NCBI GenBank assembly: GCA_021404565.1
Contig: JAAWWF010000026.1
Location: 186,001 to 250,000 of the forward strand
Origin: Roseivirga sp.
GTDB taxonomy: Bacteria > Bacteroidota > Bacteroidia > Cytophagales > Cyclobacteriaceae
Direction: 5' to 3'
DNA: 64,000 nt
Below the pieces are notes generated by a model. That model worked only from the letters and a program-made list of their open reading frames with translations, did no database searches and was not told the DNA's origin. Position 1 is the first letter of the stretch, and the number at the start of each line of letters is the position of its first letter. The position numbers and the translations under genes were made by a program. Below are positions 53,717 to 63,198 of the stretch, in pieces.

Positions 53717-54487
53717 TTATCTGTTGTTAGTGGCTACAATAACAAGGGACACCAAGGCAGTAACCACACCTAGCGCTGGTAACACAATTCTCCCCACCGG
53801 CTCTGATCTGGCATACTTTGTTTTCTCTTTTCTGGGTGGAGCATAGATCACATCATTTTGTTGAAGATAAAAATCAGGGCTCTCCAAAATGTCTTTAGTG
53901 ATAAGGCTAAAGGGAATAATTTGCTGCTTTCCATCTTGCTGCCTGATCAAAAGTATGTTTTCCCGGTCGGCATAGTCGGTTAAATCACCAGCCATACCAA
54001 TAGCATCCAGAACCGATACTTGTTCATCGACCTGTGGATAGACTGAAGGTAGTTTAACCTCCCCCAATACCGTAATCTTAAAATTCAGAATCCTGACATT
54101 AATCACAGCATCTACCAGGTAGGACTTAATTTTATCGCCTAGTTTCTCTTTTATTTCTCTTACCGTAAGTCCGGTAACTTCCAGTTTGCCAATACCCGGA
54201 TAGTCGATATTTCCATCGGCATCTACCAGAAAATTCGTAATGGGCTGGTTAGTCTGGTTAAGTGAGCCTGTAATATTGTATGGCTGTGAAGCCCTGGAAT
54301 CGACACTATTGATTTGAATGGCCAGGATATCATCAACCTTGACCTTCAACCCACGGAATTCCGGATTCTTAAGGTCCATTCTTTCATGTTGACCCTCCTC
54401 TGCTGCATTCTGGAGATAAACAAAATCTCCGGGAGTACTGCATGAAAACGCAAGGAGTAAGAGTAGTAAGGGAAAGGTTCTTTTCAT
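53717..54487 (-). CDS. Polysaccharide export lipoprotein (Wza-like)
   Basis: 256 residues from the ATG at 54487 (MKRTFPLLLLLLAFSCS), which gives a lipoprotein signal with Cys17. The frame extends upstream to 54637, but that N-terminus is not signal-like. The Poly_export domain (VKVDDILAIQINS, VDADGNIDYPGIGKLEVTGL) is followed by a SLBB domain (ITVLGEVKLPSVYP) and a C-terminal TM helix (VLPALGVVTALVSLVIVAT). It forms the outer-membrane capsule pore. The wzc-like gene starts 10 bases after its stop. Confidence 0.93.
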   Translation of the reverse strand: MKRTFPLLLLLLAFSCSTPGDFVYLQNAAEEGQHERMDLKNPEFRGLKVKVDDILAIQINSVDSRASQPYNITGSLNQTNQPITNFLVDADGNIDYPGIGKLEVTGLTVREIKEKLGDKIKSYLVDAVINVRILNFKITVLGEVKLPSVYPQVDEQVSVLDAIGMAGDLTDYADRENILLIRQQDGKQQIIPFSLITKDILESPDFYLQQNDVIYAPPRKEKTKYARSEPVGRIVLPALGVVTALVSLVIVATNNR

Positions 54488-54785
54488 TGATTTTCTTAAT
54501 AATAGCCCGTGAGTGCTATATACTGACCCATCAACACATATTTTGAACAGGCAAATTAAACAGCTTTCACCAAAACTTACACAGCCCATCTTATTTCTTT
54601 CATGCTTTAGATAAAAAGCCGATGCCACAAAGCGCAATCTCTTATATTTGACCCGTCAGAAAAACCTGAACATTAATGGCCCGCGACAGAGGGCACAAAG
54701 GCCCATTTAATACCAAAAAACAGCTGTTATCAAAGGCTTCAAAAACTTCTTTTCTTCTCTGTACACCAGCGAAAGTCGTAGATTA

Positions 54786-56057
54786 TTGAATAATACCTCA
54801 TGGGTATTCTTTGCCAATATTTACCGCGTTTTCTTAGTTTTCGTAAGATCTATTATAGTAGCCAAGGCCCTGAGTGCCTCGACCTTCGGGCAGTACGTTA
54901 CCATTCTCGCTCTTACAGCAAGCCTACAGGCCTTTTTCAACCTTAATATTGGTACAATGTTCACCAAGTTCGGGGCGAGTTATATGATGGAAAAGAGAAA
55001 CGACAAGCTCTTTGGGCTGTTAAAGCTGTCCTTTTTGCTAACAGTTTTATCACTGCTTGTTTCGGTTATACTACTTTTCTTTTTTATTCGCTTTTCCTAT
55101 CAGCTGTTTATTGATCAACCGAATTTAGAATATCATATCCTTTTGCTGGCTGTGGCCCAGGGAATGACCTTCATCGACTACACTTCCCTCTCTCTGCTCA
55201 GGTTGTTTTATCGGTTCAGGCAAAACTCTTTGATCACTATGCTCATCATTACCATTGAGTTAGTCGTGATAATAATATCTCTGGTGGTGTACTCTGTGGA
55301 CCTCGAAACTTTCCTGGTCATTATCATTATTCAGAAATTTGCCAGCAGCATTATTTTTAACGGACTTTGCTTTTGGGAAATACGTGCAGAGCTCACCGGA
55401 TTCCGTCAAGCACAGATAAAACTCATTAAAAGTGATTTCAAAGAGATTAAAAGCTTCATCACCGTAAATTACGGAAGTCGTCTGGTGAAAACGCTTATCC
55501 AACAGGGTGATGTACTGCTTTTAAGTGCCTTTGCCACTGACTATGAAGTGGGTATATTTGGGGTAGGCAAAAGACTGGGTAATGCCATTCTCAGCATTAC
55601 TGATCCACTGATGAATGCTGTTTTCCCCCAAATCTCACGAATGATTTCCGGCAAACAGTATAAAGACCTTATAGCCATGATAAAGCAGATTACCTCCACT
55701 GTTCTTCTACTAGGGGGGGCTTTCCTTATTGCTCTTTTCTTTTTCAGATTTGACATTTTGGCCTTGGCTTATGGCAATGAATTCAGGGATGGTGGAAATG
55801 TATTCTTCGTGATCTCCCTAAGTTCGGTAGCGGGTGGAATTTTCTTCTGGTATACCTCATTATTGTTAAATCTTGAACTCGTGGTTTATCGATTCAAGAT
55901 GTATATCGCATTACTGGTGGGAAGCTTAGTGCTGGGCTTATTAATTATACCTCTATATGGAGCAATAGGTGCCGCGGTTACGGTCCTTATAATGAGGTTG
56001 GCCGAAGTGGGAGCAGGTGCCTACAAAGGTTTGCATACGCTAAACTCGAGATTATAA
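54786..56057 (+). CDS. Wzx-type oligosaccharide flippase (5' end uncertain)
   Basis: 423 residues from a TTG at 54786; 12 or more TM helices of the MATE/PST flippase fold, starting with TSWVFFANIYRVFLVFVRSI and ending with LIMRLAEVGAGAY. It moves lipid-linked repeat units across the inner membrane. The frame is open back to 54711 with protein-like residues (KGFKNFFSSLYTSESRRLL), but has no ATG or GTG. An ATG at 54676 reads in the other frame up to an A6 run at 54715-54720. A one-base slip there would give a complete N-terminus (see findings). Confidence 0.85.
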   Translation: MNNTSWVFFANIYRVFLVFVRSIIVAKALSASTFGQYVTILALTASLQAFFNLNIGTMFTKFGASYMMEKRNDKLFGLLKLSFLLTVLSLLVSVILLFFFIRFSYQLFIDQPNLEYHILLLAVAQGMTFIDYTSLSLLRLFYRFRQNSLITMLIITIELVVIIISLVVYSVDLETFLVIIIIQKFASSIIFNGLCFWEIRAELTGFRQAQIKLIKSDFKEIKSFITVNYGSRLVKTLIQQGDVLLLSAFATDYEVGIFGVGKRLGNAILSITDPLMNAVFPQISRMISGKQYKDLIAMIKQITSTVLLLGGAFLIALFFFRFDILALAYGNEFRDGGNVFFVISLSSVAGGIFFWYTSLLLNLELVVYRFKMYIALLVGSLVLGLLIIPLYGAIGAAVTVLIMRLAEVGAGAYKGLHTLNSRL

Positions 56058-56063
56058 AGGACG

Positions 56064-56909
56064 ATGGATAATTCAGTTGAGCTAAAGAGTATAAGACCAG
56101 AACCCTATAGCGGCTCCTGTGACCTTATCTACGCCTTGAGGCAACTTATTGAAAGTGACTATCAGGAGCTCTTTGTTTGTGTCGTGGTACATGGTAGCAT
56201 TGCCAACAAGGACGAGATTAACTATTCAGATTTTGATGGTCTTCTTATTGTAAAAGACGATGTTTTAAATAGTAGGGCATATCATCGCTTTATTACCTCC
56301 TCGCAAAAACTGATTTTGAAATACGATCCGTTACAGCACCATGGTTGGTTTATGCTAAGAGAAAGTGATTTAAAAACCTATCCAGAAGACTACCTGCCCT
56401 CTCGGGTTCTGGAGCGCTCGGCCCTTATATGGCCCAAAACCGCAACAAGCCTGGAGATTAAAAGCCGTGAAGTTTCTGACTTTCAAAAAGGTTTTAACCA
56501 TTTATCAGACCATGTTCTGGCTAAGGTGGACCGAAACTGGGTGCCTCAAAACATGTATCAGTTGAAGAGTTTTTTGAGCGAAATTATGCTACTCCCCTGT
56601 CTGCTTATTACGGCACTTGACAAAGCACCAATACTGAAGGAGCTTAGTTTCGAAGCTGCCGAAAAAAGGTTTCCGGCTTTTGATTGGACTGCAATGAGAT
56701 TGGCTAGTGAAATAAGAAGCAATTGGCAGTATACCCTGAGCCCTCTGCAAAAAGTGTTGATGACACGTCCCGGTCGCTTCTGGCGTAAACTGACTGAAAA
56801 AAAGATCGCTCCTAAAATTGACAAATCCCTTGTGGGCAAACTTGACACAAACTTCTACCATCAGCTTGGCACACTTATCAATCAAATGAAAACCGAAGTA
56901 AAGGCTTAA
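56064..56909 (+). CDS. Nucleotidyltransferase-fold protein A
   Basis: 281 residues. The NTase motif is visible as HGSIANKDEINYSDFDGLLIV: Gly44-Ser45, then Asp56-x-Asp58 ten residues later. The rest is helical (FNHLSDHVLAKVDRN, FLSEIMLLPCLLITAL) as in aminoglycoside-nucleotidyltransferase-like proteins. It starts 6 bases after the flippase and shares one base with the next gene (TAATG). It may activate or modify a sugar or phosphate group on the polysaccharide; no substrate is predictable. Confidence 0.65.
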   Translation: MDNSVELKSIRPEPYSGSCDLIYALRQLIESDYQELFVCVVVHGSIANKDEINYSDFDGLLIVKDDVLNSRAYHRFITSSQKLILKYDPLQHHGWFMLRESDLKTYPEDYLPSRVLERSALIWPKTATSLEIKSREVSDFQKGFNHLSDHVLAKVDRNWVPQNMYQLKSFLSEIMLLPCLLITALDKAPILKELSFEAAEKRFPAFDWTAMRLASEIRSNWQYTLSPLQKVLMTRPGRFWRKLTEKKIAPKIDKSLVGKLDTNFYHQLGTLINQMKTEVKA

Positions 56910-57886
56910 TGCATATTATAGATCAACCTCGATTTGTGCCACTGAAGACTTATGAAGCCTTGATTGAGCGACTATCTGAAACACTAGCTAAGGAAGAACC
57001 CGTGCAAAGCATTTATCAGGTTGGTTCTGTAAGGCATCCGGGTATTTCTGATCTCGATCTGGTCTGCATTTTTAATAGCGACTCGGCCGTTGATATTAAT
57101 GTGCGTGAGCAACTGACTGAGGACGAACTTTACATCCTGACCCATAACTTATTCGGGATTCAACAAAACAACCTTGAAAACTCATTCAGGTATAGCTTCT
57201 ACACTGGCTATCGATTAGTTAATGGCCAGGAACAAAATATTCCTAATGACCCCACCCAGCTGATCAGTGAGGAGCTGAAAAGGCAAATTGCCCTGGAGTT
57301 TATGTTGAAAATGTATATTTCAATGTACACTCAAATCACCTATCGTACTATTAAGCTTCGGGCCTTTTTGCTGGAAGCCAAGGCCATCGCATTTGACCTG
57401 GAACTGCTCGGGATCACCCTGCATAAATTGAAAGAGTTGGTTGCAGAAGTAAATCGCTGGAGAGACAATTGGTTTAGTACCAAACCGAGTAAAAGGGAAA
57501 TCTCTACATTGTTTAAACATTTTTTTTCAGAACTCGAAGGGGTCCTTTCTCAGGAAATCGGCAAAGGAGGTTTTTATCTCCCTTATGATCATACAGCCAT
57601 TTCCAGAAACATCCTGATCCGATCCGGCTCTTCGTTTAAAATGGCGCATAAAGGCATACCTATGCTATCTCTACTGCCTTTTATGAACCGAAAACTGTTG
57701 AATCTTCAAAACAGGTTTAACAGCTTCAGGCTGGAAGGCCCTTATTCGACCGACTTTGAGGGTTCTGTTCATGAAGGACGTTTCTTGTTTTACGAGCAGC
57801 TCTGGAATAAAAACAAGCAGTTTTATCCGCATTTCATTCCCCCAACTACGGGCATCAGACTCTGGAAACCCGAAGATTTTCAGTAG
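56909..57886 (+). CDS. Nucleotidyltransferase-fold protein B
   Basis: 325 residues. YQVGSVRHPGISDLDLVCIF contains Gly39-Ser40 and Asp48-x-Asp50, an NTase-fold catalytic pattern. It is not closely similar to protein A outside that motif. It is translationally coupled to A, and its stop almost touches the convergent glycosyltransferase gene. Tandem NTase-like genes within a capsule operon are unusual. A joint role, such as paired subunits or consecutive modifications, is inference. Confidence 0.62.
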   Translation: MHIIDQPRFVPLKTYEALIERLSETLAKEEPVQSIYQVGSVRHPGISDLDLVCIFNSDSAVDINVREQLTEDELYILTHNLFGIQQNNLENSFRYSFYTGYRLVNGQEQNIPNDPTQLISEELKRQIALEFMLKMYISMYTQITYRTIKLRAFLLEAKAIAFDLELLGITLHKLKELVAEVNRWRDNWFSTKPSKREISTLFKHFFSELEGVLSQEIGKGGFYLPYDHTAISRNILIRSGSSFKMAHKGIPMLSLLPFMNRKLLNLQNRFNSFRLEGPYSTDFEGSVHEGRFLFYEQLWNKNKQFYPHFIPPTTGIRLWKPEDFQ

Positions 57887-57887
57887 C

Positions 57888-59087
57888 TCAACCCACGATA
57901 TCTCCGGTGTTTTCAAAAATGAATGCTTTTATTTTTATGCCCAGAGATTTATAGGTTGTTTTTCGTGCAAGCATCCTCGCTGCTGTCCCTATTTGTTGAC
58001 CCTCTTCACCAAATGCTGTACCAATGGCATTCGCGAGAGCCTCGGTATTCTCTGCCTGACAAAAGATTGCCGTCTGGCTATTTAACACATCACGGGTAGA
58101 AGCAAAATCGGGAGTAACAATCGGGTTTCCCGTAAGCATGTACTCCATAATTTTTAGTGGAAAATTATAGCGCACAATATGCTCATTGGGTGTATAGTAA
58201 GAAACAAGCACATCTGCAGCTTGTTGGTAATACCTGATTTGTGTATAGTCATAAGCGTAGCCGGTGAAGGTCATATTACCAATACCCTGAGCTTCGCAAT
58301 AGTCTTGAAAGTGCCTTACCACCTCTGGTTTGCCACCCGTAAGCAGAAAATGGTATTGGGGGAGTAACCTTGCTGCCTCTACAATATAATCGGCTTCTTT
58401 ATGACCGATAAACAACTTGCCGGTATAAACGACCAGTTGGAGAGTTTCATCAAGTTTCAGTTTTTCCCGGGCTTCCTTTTTTGTAAGCTCTTCCCGTGCC
58501 TGAGCTGCAGTGACCGGGTTGAGGGTAACACAAATATCTTCGGCAGTGATGCCTTCTATTTCTGCCAGGTCTTCTTTGATGGCAGAATTGGTACACAAAA
58601 GTCTATCTACCTCACTGTATAATTTCACTTGCCTGGGCTGATCAAGTTTTACCTCGTGCATCCAAAGCACCAGTTCAGGCCAGGGTAAAAAACCAAGGTT
58701 TTTTTTGAGCAACACCAGTGGATACATGAGCCTGGGGTTTCGACTTATAATGACGGGTTTTCTTGATTTCCTTTTGAAAAACTGCGAAACCACAATAAAG
58801 CAGTGGTAGCAGCTGAGTAGCGAAACCAGCAATCTTCCAGAAAGGTCACGGGAAGTGGGAGTAAAAAGATAGCGTATTCTGAAAGGCTCCTCTACTCCAT
58901 ATGTTTCGTTGATTTTTTTTCTCTTTACATTCTCTTTTCTGAATACAGTAGGTACAAAAAGTGTCAACTCACAGCCTGCCTGCTGTAGCCCCTCGCAAAA
59001 GTGTACATCGGCAAGCTGGTTGGTACGAGGCCTTTGGATATCATAAGGGGAAAAAAAATAAATCTTATGACTTGAACTCATAGGCAT
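57888..59087 (-). CDS. Glycosyltransferase family 4 protein
   Basis: 399 residues of GT-B fold. The N-terminal domain begins KIYFFSPYDIQRPRTNQLAD. The C-terminal nucleotide-sugar domain shows LVVYTGKLFIGHKEADYIV, MTFTGYAYDYTQIRYYQQ and the EX7E-like FPLKIMEYMLTGNPIV. It probably adds one sugar of the surface polysaccharide in the cytoplasm. It lies on the strand opposite to its neighbours. Confidence 0.88.
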   Translation of the reverse strand: MPMSSSHKIYFFSPYDIQRPRTNQLADVHFCEGLQQAGCELTLFVPTVFRKENVKRKKINETYGVEEPFRIRYLFTPTSRDLSGRLLVSLLSCYHCFIVVSQFFKRKSRKPVIISRNPRLMYPLVLLKKNLGFLPWPELVLWMHEVKLDQPRQVKLYSEVDRLLCTNSAIKEDLAEIEGITAEDICVTLNPVTAAQAREELTKKEAREKLKLDETLQLVVYTGKLFIGHKEADYIVEAARLLPQYHFLLTGGKPEVVRHFQDYCEAQGIGNMTFTGYAYDYTQIRYYQQAADVLVSYYTPNEHIVRYNFPLKIMEYMLTGNPIVTPDFASTRDVLNSQTAIFCQAENTEALANAIGTAFGEEGQQIGTAARMLARKTTYKSLGIKIKAFIFENTGDIVG

Positions 59088-59404
59088 AATGGGTGCTTAG
59101 GTAAATAACAATGGTTATGAGCGCTATAGGGTTTGTACAAATCAGATACCTGTGGCCGCCAAAGAACGTGTTTATTCATCAAAGAAAAAATACATCAGGT
59201 ATAAGAAACCCACGGTAAACTATCCCTCAATGCATTGTCAGAAGTGGCAAGTCTTATTCCATATCGGGGAAATGGAACAAACCTATTGGTCAATATATTC
59301 TATTCCCTTGAGAGATCATTTGCGATTGAATAATAACGCGTAAATTCACAGCTTTTACCGGGTAGTGGTACCCACCGTAATTTACCAGCCTAAAGAGCCG
59401 CAAT
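59088..59404. other. Gene-free divergent promoter region in the capsule locus
   Basis: 317 bases between the divergent glycosyltransferase and methyltransferase genes. A 63-codon open frame at 59152-59343 has no protein-like features and no visible ribosome-binding context. No strong hairpin or promoter pair was seen. Confidence 0.5.
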
Positions 59405-60166
59405 ATGAAGTTTGAACAAGTGAGGAAAGGAGTCGAGGGTGTTCCCTTTATTTCAGTGGACAATGGGCGGTTACTTTATGAATTTATTCTTGAGCATAAG
59501 CCAAAGCATATTCTTGAGCTAGGTGTGGGTTATGGTACCTCAAGTTGCTATATAGCAGCAGCACTTGATGAGCTGGGCAGCGGCCGACTTACCTGTGTAG
59601 ACCTGGTCTCCATGAAAGATCACTTCGAGCCATCTCTGGAGAAACAAATAGCAGACCTGAATCTTACAACTTATGTAGAAGTGCACAGGATGCAGTCAGG
59701 TTACAATTGGTTTCTTCATGACAAAATCGCCAAAAACTCACAGAATGAAGCTAAAACCTGTAAACCTCAATATGACCTAATCTTCATTGATGGACCTAAA
59801 AACTGGATTATTGACAGTAGTTCTTTCTTTCTGGCTGATAAGCTATTAAACGATAAGGGTTGGATTCTATGGGACGACTATAACTGGAAGTATGAAAATG
59901 CATCAAATCCTGAAATGACAGATGGGGTGTCTCACCGCTCTATGTCGAAAGCAGAAATGACTACTGCACATATCAAGGAAGTCTTTCATTTGTTGGTGAT
60001 GCAGCACCCTTCTTACAACAACTTCAAAATACATGCTGAAGAGGACTGGGCCTGGGCACAAAAAACCGAACAGGATCACAAAGAAGTGAAATACGTGACT
60101 TCCCGGTCGTTCAGGTCGATCATCATGTCCTTTGTGCTTAAATTAAAAAGGAGGCTGTTTAAATAG
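59405..60166 (+). CDS. Class I SAM-dependent methyltransferase
   Basis: 253 residues. Motif I HILELGVGYGTSSCYIAAAL (about 35-54), motif II RLTCVDLVSM and motif IV-like YDLIFIDGPKNWIID place it in the Methyltransf_24/O-methyltransferase group. GWILWDDYNWKYEN follows. It probably methylates a sugar or a small precursor in the capsule pathway. It precedes the glycosyltransferase gene by 22 bases. Confidence 0.82.
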   Translation: MKFEQVRKGVEGVPFISVDNGRLLYEFILEHKPKHILELGVGYGTSSCYIAAALDELGSGRLTCVDLVSMKDHFEPSLEKQIADLNLTTYVEVHRMQSGYNWFLHDKIAKNSQNEAKTCKPQYDLIFIDGPKNWIIDSSSFFLADKLLNDKGWILWDDYNWKYENASNPEMTDGVSHRSMSKAEMTTAHIKEVFHLLVMQHPSYNNFKIHAEEDWAWAQKTEQDHKEVKYVTSRSFRSIIMSFVLKLKRRLFK

Positions 60167-60188
60167 CCCGTGACTGTAACTTCTGCTC

Positions 60189-61286
60189 TTGGCTGTGAAT
60201 AAGGTGCTACATGTGATTTACCATGCCCGATTCGGAGGAATTGAAAAGGTGGTATTCGATATTCTGAAGCATCAACCTGATCATTCGGAAATATCCCAGG
60301 GTTTACTGATACTAAAACCAGAAGGGGAATTGCTTCATCATTTTGAAAATCTTCCTGTAAAAATTCATCGAGGAGCTTTCAAATCAGGGCTCGATTTTTC
60401 AATTTCTAAAATCTCTTCGGTCAAAAGAACTCTCAAAGCCTACGACATCGTTCACTTTCACGTTTTTCATTTACCCGCCATCCTCTGTGCTCTTACTATA
60501 GACATCAGTACGGTATATACCGAGCATGGAAATTTTGGATTTGGCAGAAAGGTCAGGGTTACCGATAGGGTAAACCATTTCTTTAAGGGTATCTTTTTAA
60601 GAAGGAAGGTTGATTTTATCACCTATAACTCAAACTTTACCCGCTCTTTTGCTCAAAAAAAGTATCGAATCAGTCATGGCCGGGAGGGTGTGGTGTATAA
60701 TGGGATAGATTTTAAAGCATTGACTGAAAGCAGGGAAGCTGATTTTTCAACCGACCCTCTTTTTTTTAACATTGGTACCATTTCAAGGCTTGCCGGTTTT
60801 AAGAGAATTGACCGGCTCATTTCCGCTTTCGCCAAATTTGCTGCCTCCAGGCCAGACGCAAAGCTCTATATCGGGGGAGAGGGTGTGCTTAAAAATGAGT
60901 TGGAAGCTCAGGCTTGTGAACTGAACATGGAAGAGAAGATAGTGTTTACCGGATACCTGGAAAATGCTCCTGATTTTATGGGGCAAATGGACGTTTGTGT
61001 TTTTCCATCTCACAACGAACCTTTTGGAATTGTAGCGGTAGAGTCACTTTCCAGAGAACGGCCTACACTGGTTTTTGCCGATGGTGGCGGCCTGGTTGAA
61101 ATCATAGAACGGAATAACCCGAAAGATATCGTAGAAAATGAAGAGGCTATGGTATGCAGACTGGTGGAGTATTATACCAACCGCGAACAGCAACCAGTAA
61201 GCCCCCTGGCAAAGCAGGAAATCATACGTGATTTCTCCATTGCCACTATGTGTACTTCTCTTAACCAAATCTATACTTCTTTGTAA
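60189..61286 (+). CDS. Glycosyltransferase (GT4-like)
   Basis: 365 residues. A GTG at 60195 (VNKVLHVIYHARFGG) is a more natural start than the TTG at 60189. GT-B fold: N-terminal VLHVIYHARFGGIEKVVFDI, and C-terminal TISRLAGFKRIDRLISAFA, EEKIVFTGYLENAPDFM and the donor-binding segment FPSHNEPFGIVAVESL with EX7E. It is a cytoplasmic enzyme of polysaccharide assembly. The next gene starts 4 bases after its stop. Confidence 0.9.
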   Translation: MAVNKVLHVIYHARFGGIEKVVFDILKHQPDHSEISQGLLILKPEGELLHHFENLPVKIHRGAFKSGLDFSISKISSVKRTLKAYDIVHFHVFHLPAILCALTIDISTVYTEHGNFGFGRKVRVTDRVNHFFKGIFLRRKVDFITYNSNFTRSFAQKKYRISHGREGVVYNGIDFKALTESREADFSTDPLFFNIGTISRLAGFKRIDRLISAFAKFAASRPDAKLYIGGEGVLKNELEAQACELNMEEKIVFTGYLENAPDFMGQMDVCVFPSHNEPFGIVAVESLSRERPTLVFADGGGLVEIIERNNPKDIVENEEAMVCRLVEYYTNREQQPVSPLAKQEIIRDFSIATMCTSLNQIYTSL

Positions 61287-61290
61287 GCCT

Positions 61291-63198
61291 ATGTGTGGTA
61301 TCAATGGTCTTTTTAATACCAACAGAGTAGTACTGAAATGCAGGCTTGCCGATCAGGTAAAGCAAATGAACTCGGCCATTCCACACCGTGGACCGGATGA
61401 CGAAGGTGTATGGGAATCTCCTGATCATGCCATTGCCCTGGGCCATCAACGACTCAGCATTCTGGATCTGAGTAGTCAGGGCCATCAGCCCATGCTTTCT
61501 GATGACCAGCGATATACCATCAGCTTCAACGGAGAGATTTACAATTTTCCACAGCTAAAACAGCAATACCTCTCCGAAGAACAGTTTCATTCAAACACGG
61601 ATACAGAGGTAATTCTGAAGCTTTACCGTAAATTCGGTAAGAAGGTACCTTCCATGCTCAATGGTATGTTTGCTTTTGCCGTTTGGGATCATGACAAAAA
61701 AGAGCTTTTTCTGACCCGTGATCGCTCAGGCAAAAAGCCACTTTATTATACACATCAAAATGGGGTTTTCGCCTTTTCTTCAGAAATAAAAGCCCTACTG
61801 AGTCTTGACATGATTGGCACCGGACTGGACCACGAGGCTTTCTATCATTTTCTCACCTTTAGCAAGGTACCTGCACCCTTTACCTGCTTTGAGCAAATAG
61901 AAAAGTTTGAGCCGGCCAGCTACATGCTTATCAATGCTTCAGGCATACAGGAGTATGAAACCTTCTGGAAACCAGAATACGAAAACCTGGAGTCAGGCTC
62001 TTTTGACCAGCTTAAGGAGCGCATTTTTGATAACCTGAAAGGGGCTGTAAATAATCGTATGCTTAGCGATGTACCGCTCGGGGCATTCCTGAGCGGAGGA
62101 GTAGATTCGAGTGCAGTGGTGGCACTGATGAGGGAAAAGAGCAGTGAGAGCATTGATACCTTTTCGATCGGCTTTGAAGATCAGCCCCGGTATGATGAGT
62201 TGAAACATGCCAGTCATGTGAGTGAGCTATTTGGTACGCAGCATCATGAAAAGATTGTGAACAAAAATGATCTGCTCTCCTTCATTTCTACCATAGTCGA
62301 TATTTTTGACGAGCCCTTGTCGGACACTACCTGTATTCCTATTTACTTTCTGAGTGAGATGGCAAAAGCGGAAGGCATCAAAGTGGTATTGACAGGTGAT
62401 GGGGCTGATGAGATATTCGCAGGCTATAGAAACTTTGTAAAGTACGATGGCTATGTAAAGCATGCGAGAAAGTTCAATAGACTGCCCACACCAATCAAAA
62501 AATTAGGTGCCGGTGCTTATGGAATATTTAACGCCTCCTCTCCGGCCTACGATATTCTAAACAGACTCTCTAAGGACCAGGAGATGATATGGGTAGGCGC
62601 TAATGGGTTTAAAGAAGTAACTAAGCGGAAACTGCTTGGAAAGGCCTTTGATCGGCCCGGTAGAAATTATGATTCCTATGAGGTGGTTAAAAAATTCAAA
62701 AGAGACTTTGACCAGATCAATGCACCGCGTTCGCTGAATCACATCGATTGGATGTGCTACATGGGCTACCGGTTTGCAGTGACAGATCAATATCTTTTCA
62801 GAGCCGACCGCCTGGGCATGAAACACTCCATAGAAATAAGGTCACCTTTTCTGGATTATCACCTGATCAGCCTGGCCTTGTCCATCCCCTCAAACCAAAA
62901 AATTAAGGAAGGAGAGCCCAAATACATACTGAAAAAAGCCCTGGAACCTATACTTTCAAAGGAGATTCTCTATCGTAAAAAACAGGGTTTCAACGTTCCT
63001 TTGCGCGAATGGGCCTCGGATACGCTGACAGATTTTATCGAGACGCACCTTGATAGCTTTTGTAATGACACCGGGCTTTTTGACAAAGGTACCGTGCGCA
63101 CTCAACTCAAGAAGCTCAACGCAGGACAAAAGAACTATACCAACAACATCTGGACTGTCTTCTTTGTGATGAACTGGTTTAACAAATGGTTCAGATGA
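61291..63198 (+). CDS. asnB: Asparagine synthase (glutamine-hydrolysing)
   Basis: 635 residues from the ATG at 61291, chosen because it exposes the N-terminal nucleophile Cys2 (MCGINGLF). An upstream start would bury it. The glutamine amidotransferase class II domain (RGPDDEGVWESPDH, GHQRLSILDLS) is followed by the synthetase domain with PP-loop SGGVDSSAVVAL near 267. Copies in capsule loci often amidate a sugar acid or peptide group rather than make free asparagine. Its stop overlaps the next start by 4 bases (ATGA). Confidence 0.92.
   Translation: MCGINGLFNTNRVVLKCRLADQVKQMNSAIPHRGPDDEGVWESPDHAIALGHQRLSILDLSSQGHQPMLSDDQRYTISFNGEIYNFPQLKQQYLSEEQFHSNTDTEVILKLYRKFGKKVPSMLNGMFAFAVWDHDKKELFLTRDRSGKKPLYYTHQNGVFAFSSEIKALLSLDMIGTGLDHEAFYHFLTFSKVPAPFTCFEQIEKFEPASYMLINASGIQEYETFWKPEYENLESGSFDQLKERIFDNLKGAVNNRMLSDVPLGAFLSGGVDSSAVVALMREKSSESIDTFSIGFEDQPRYDELKHASHVSELFGTQHHEKIVNKNDLLSFISTIVDIFDEPLSDTTCIPIYFLSEMAKAEGIKVVLTGDGADEIFAGYRNFVKYDGYVKHARKFNRLPTPIKKLGAGAYGIFNASSPAYDILNRLSKDQEMIWVGANGFKEVTKRKLLGKAFDRPGRNYDSYEVVKKFKRDFDQINAPRSLNHIDWMCYMGYRFAVTDQYLFRADRLGMKHSIEIRSPFLDYHLISLALSIPSNQKIKEGEPKYILKKALEPILSKEILYRKKQGFNVPLREWASDTLTDFIETHLDSFCNDTGLFDKGTVRTQLKKLNAGQKNYTNNIWTVFFVMNWFNKWFR

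Noticed and set aside
59152-59343. 63-codon open frame between divergent capsule genes
   Set aside because: Basic, unstructured composition, no ribosome-binding context, and it occupies the expected promoter region.
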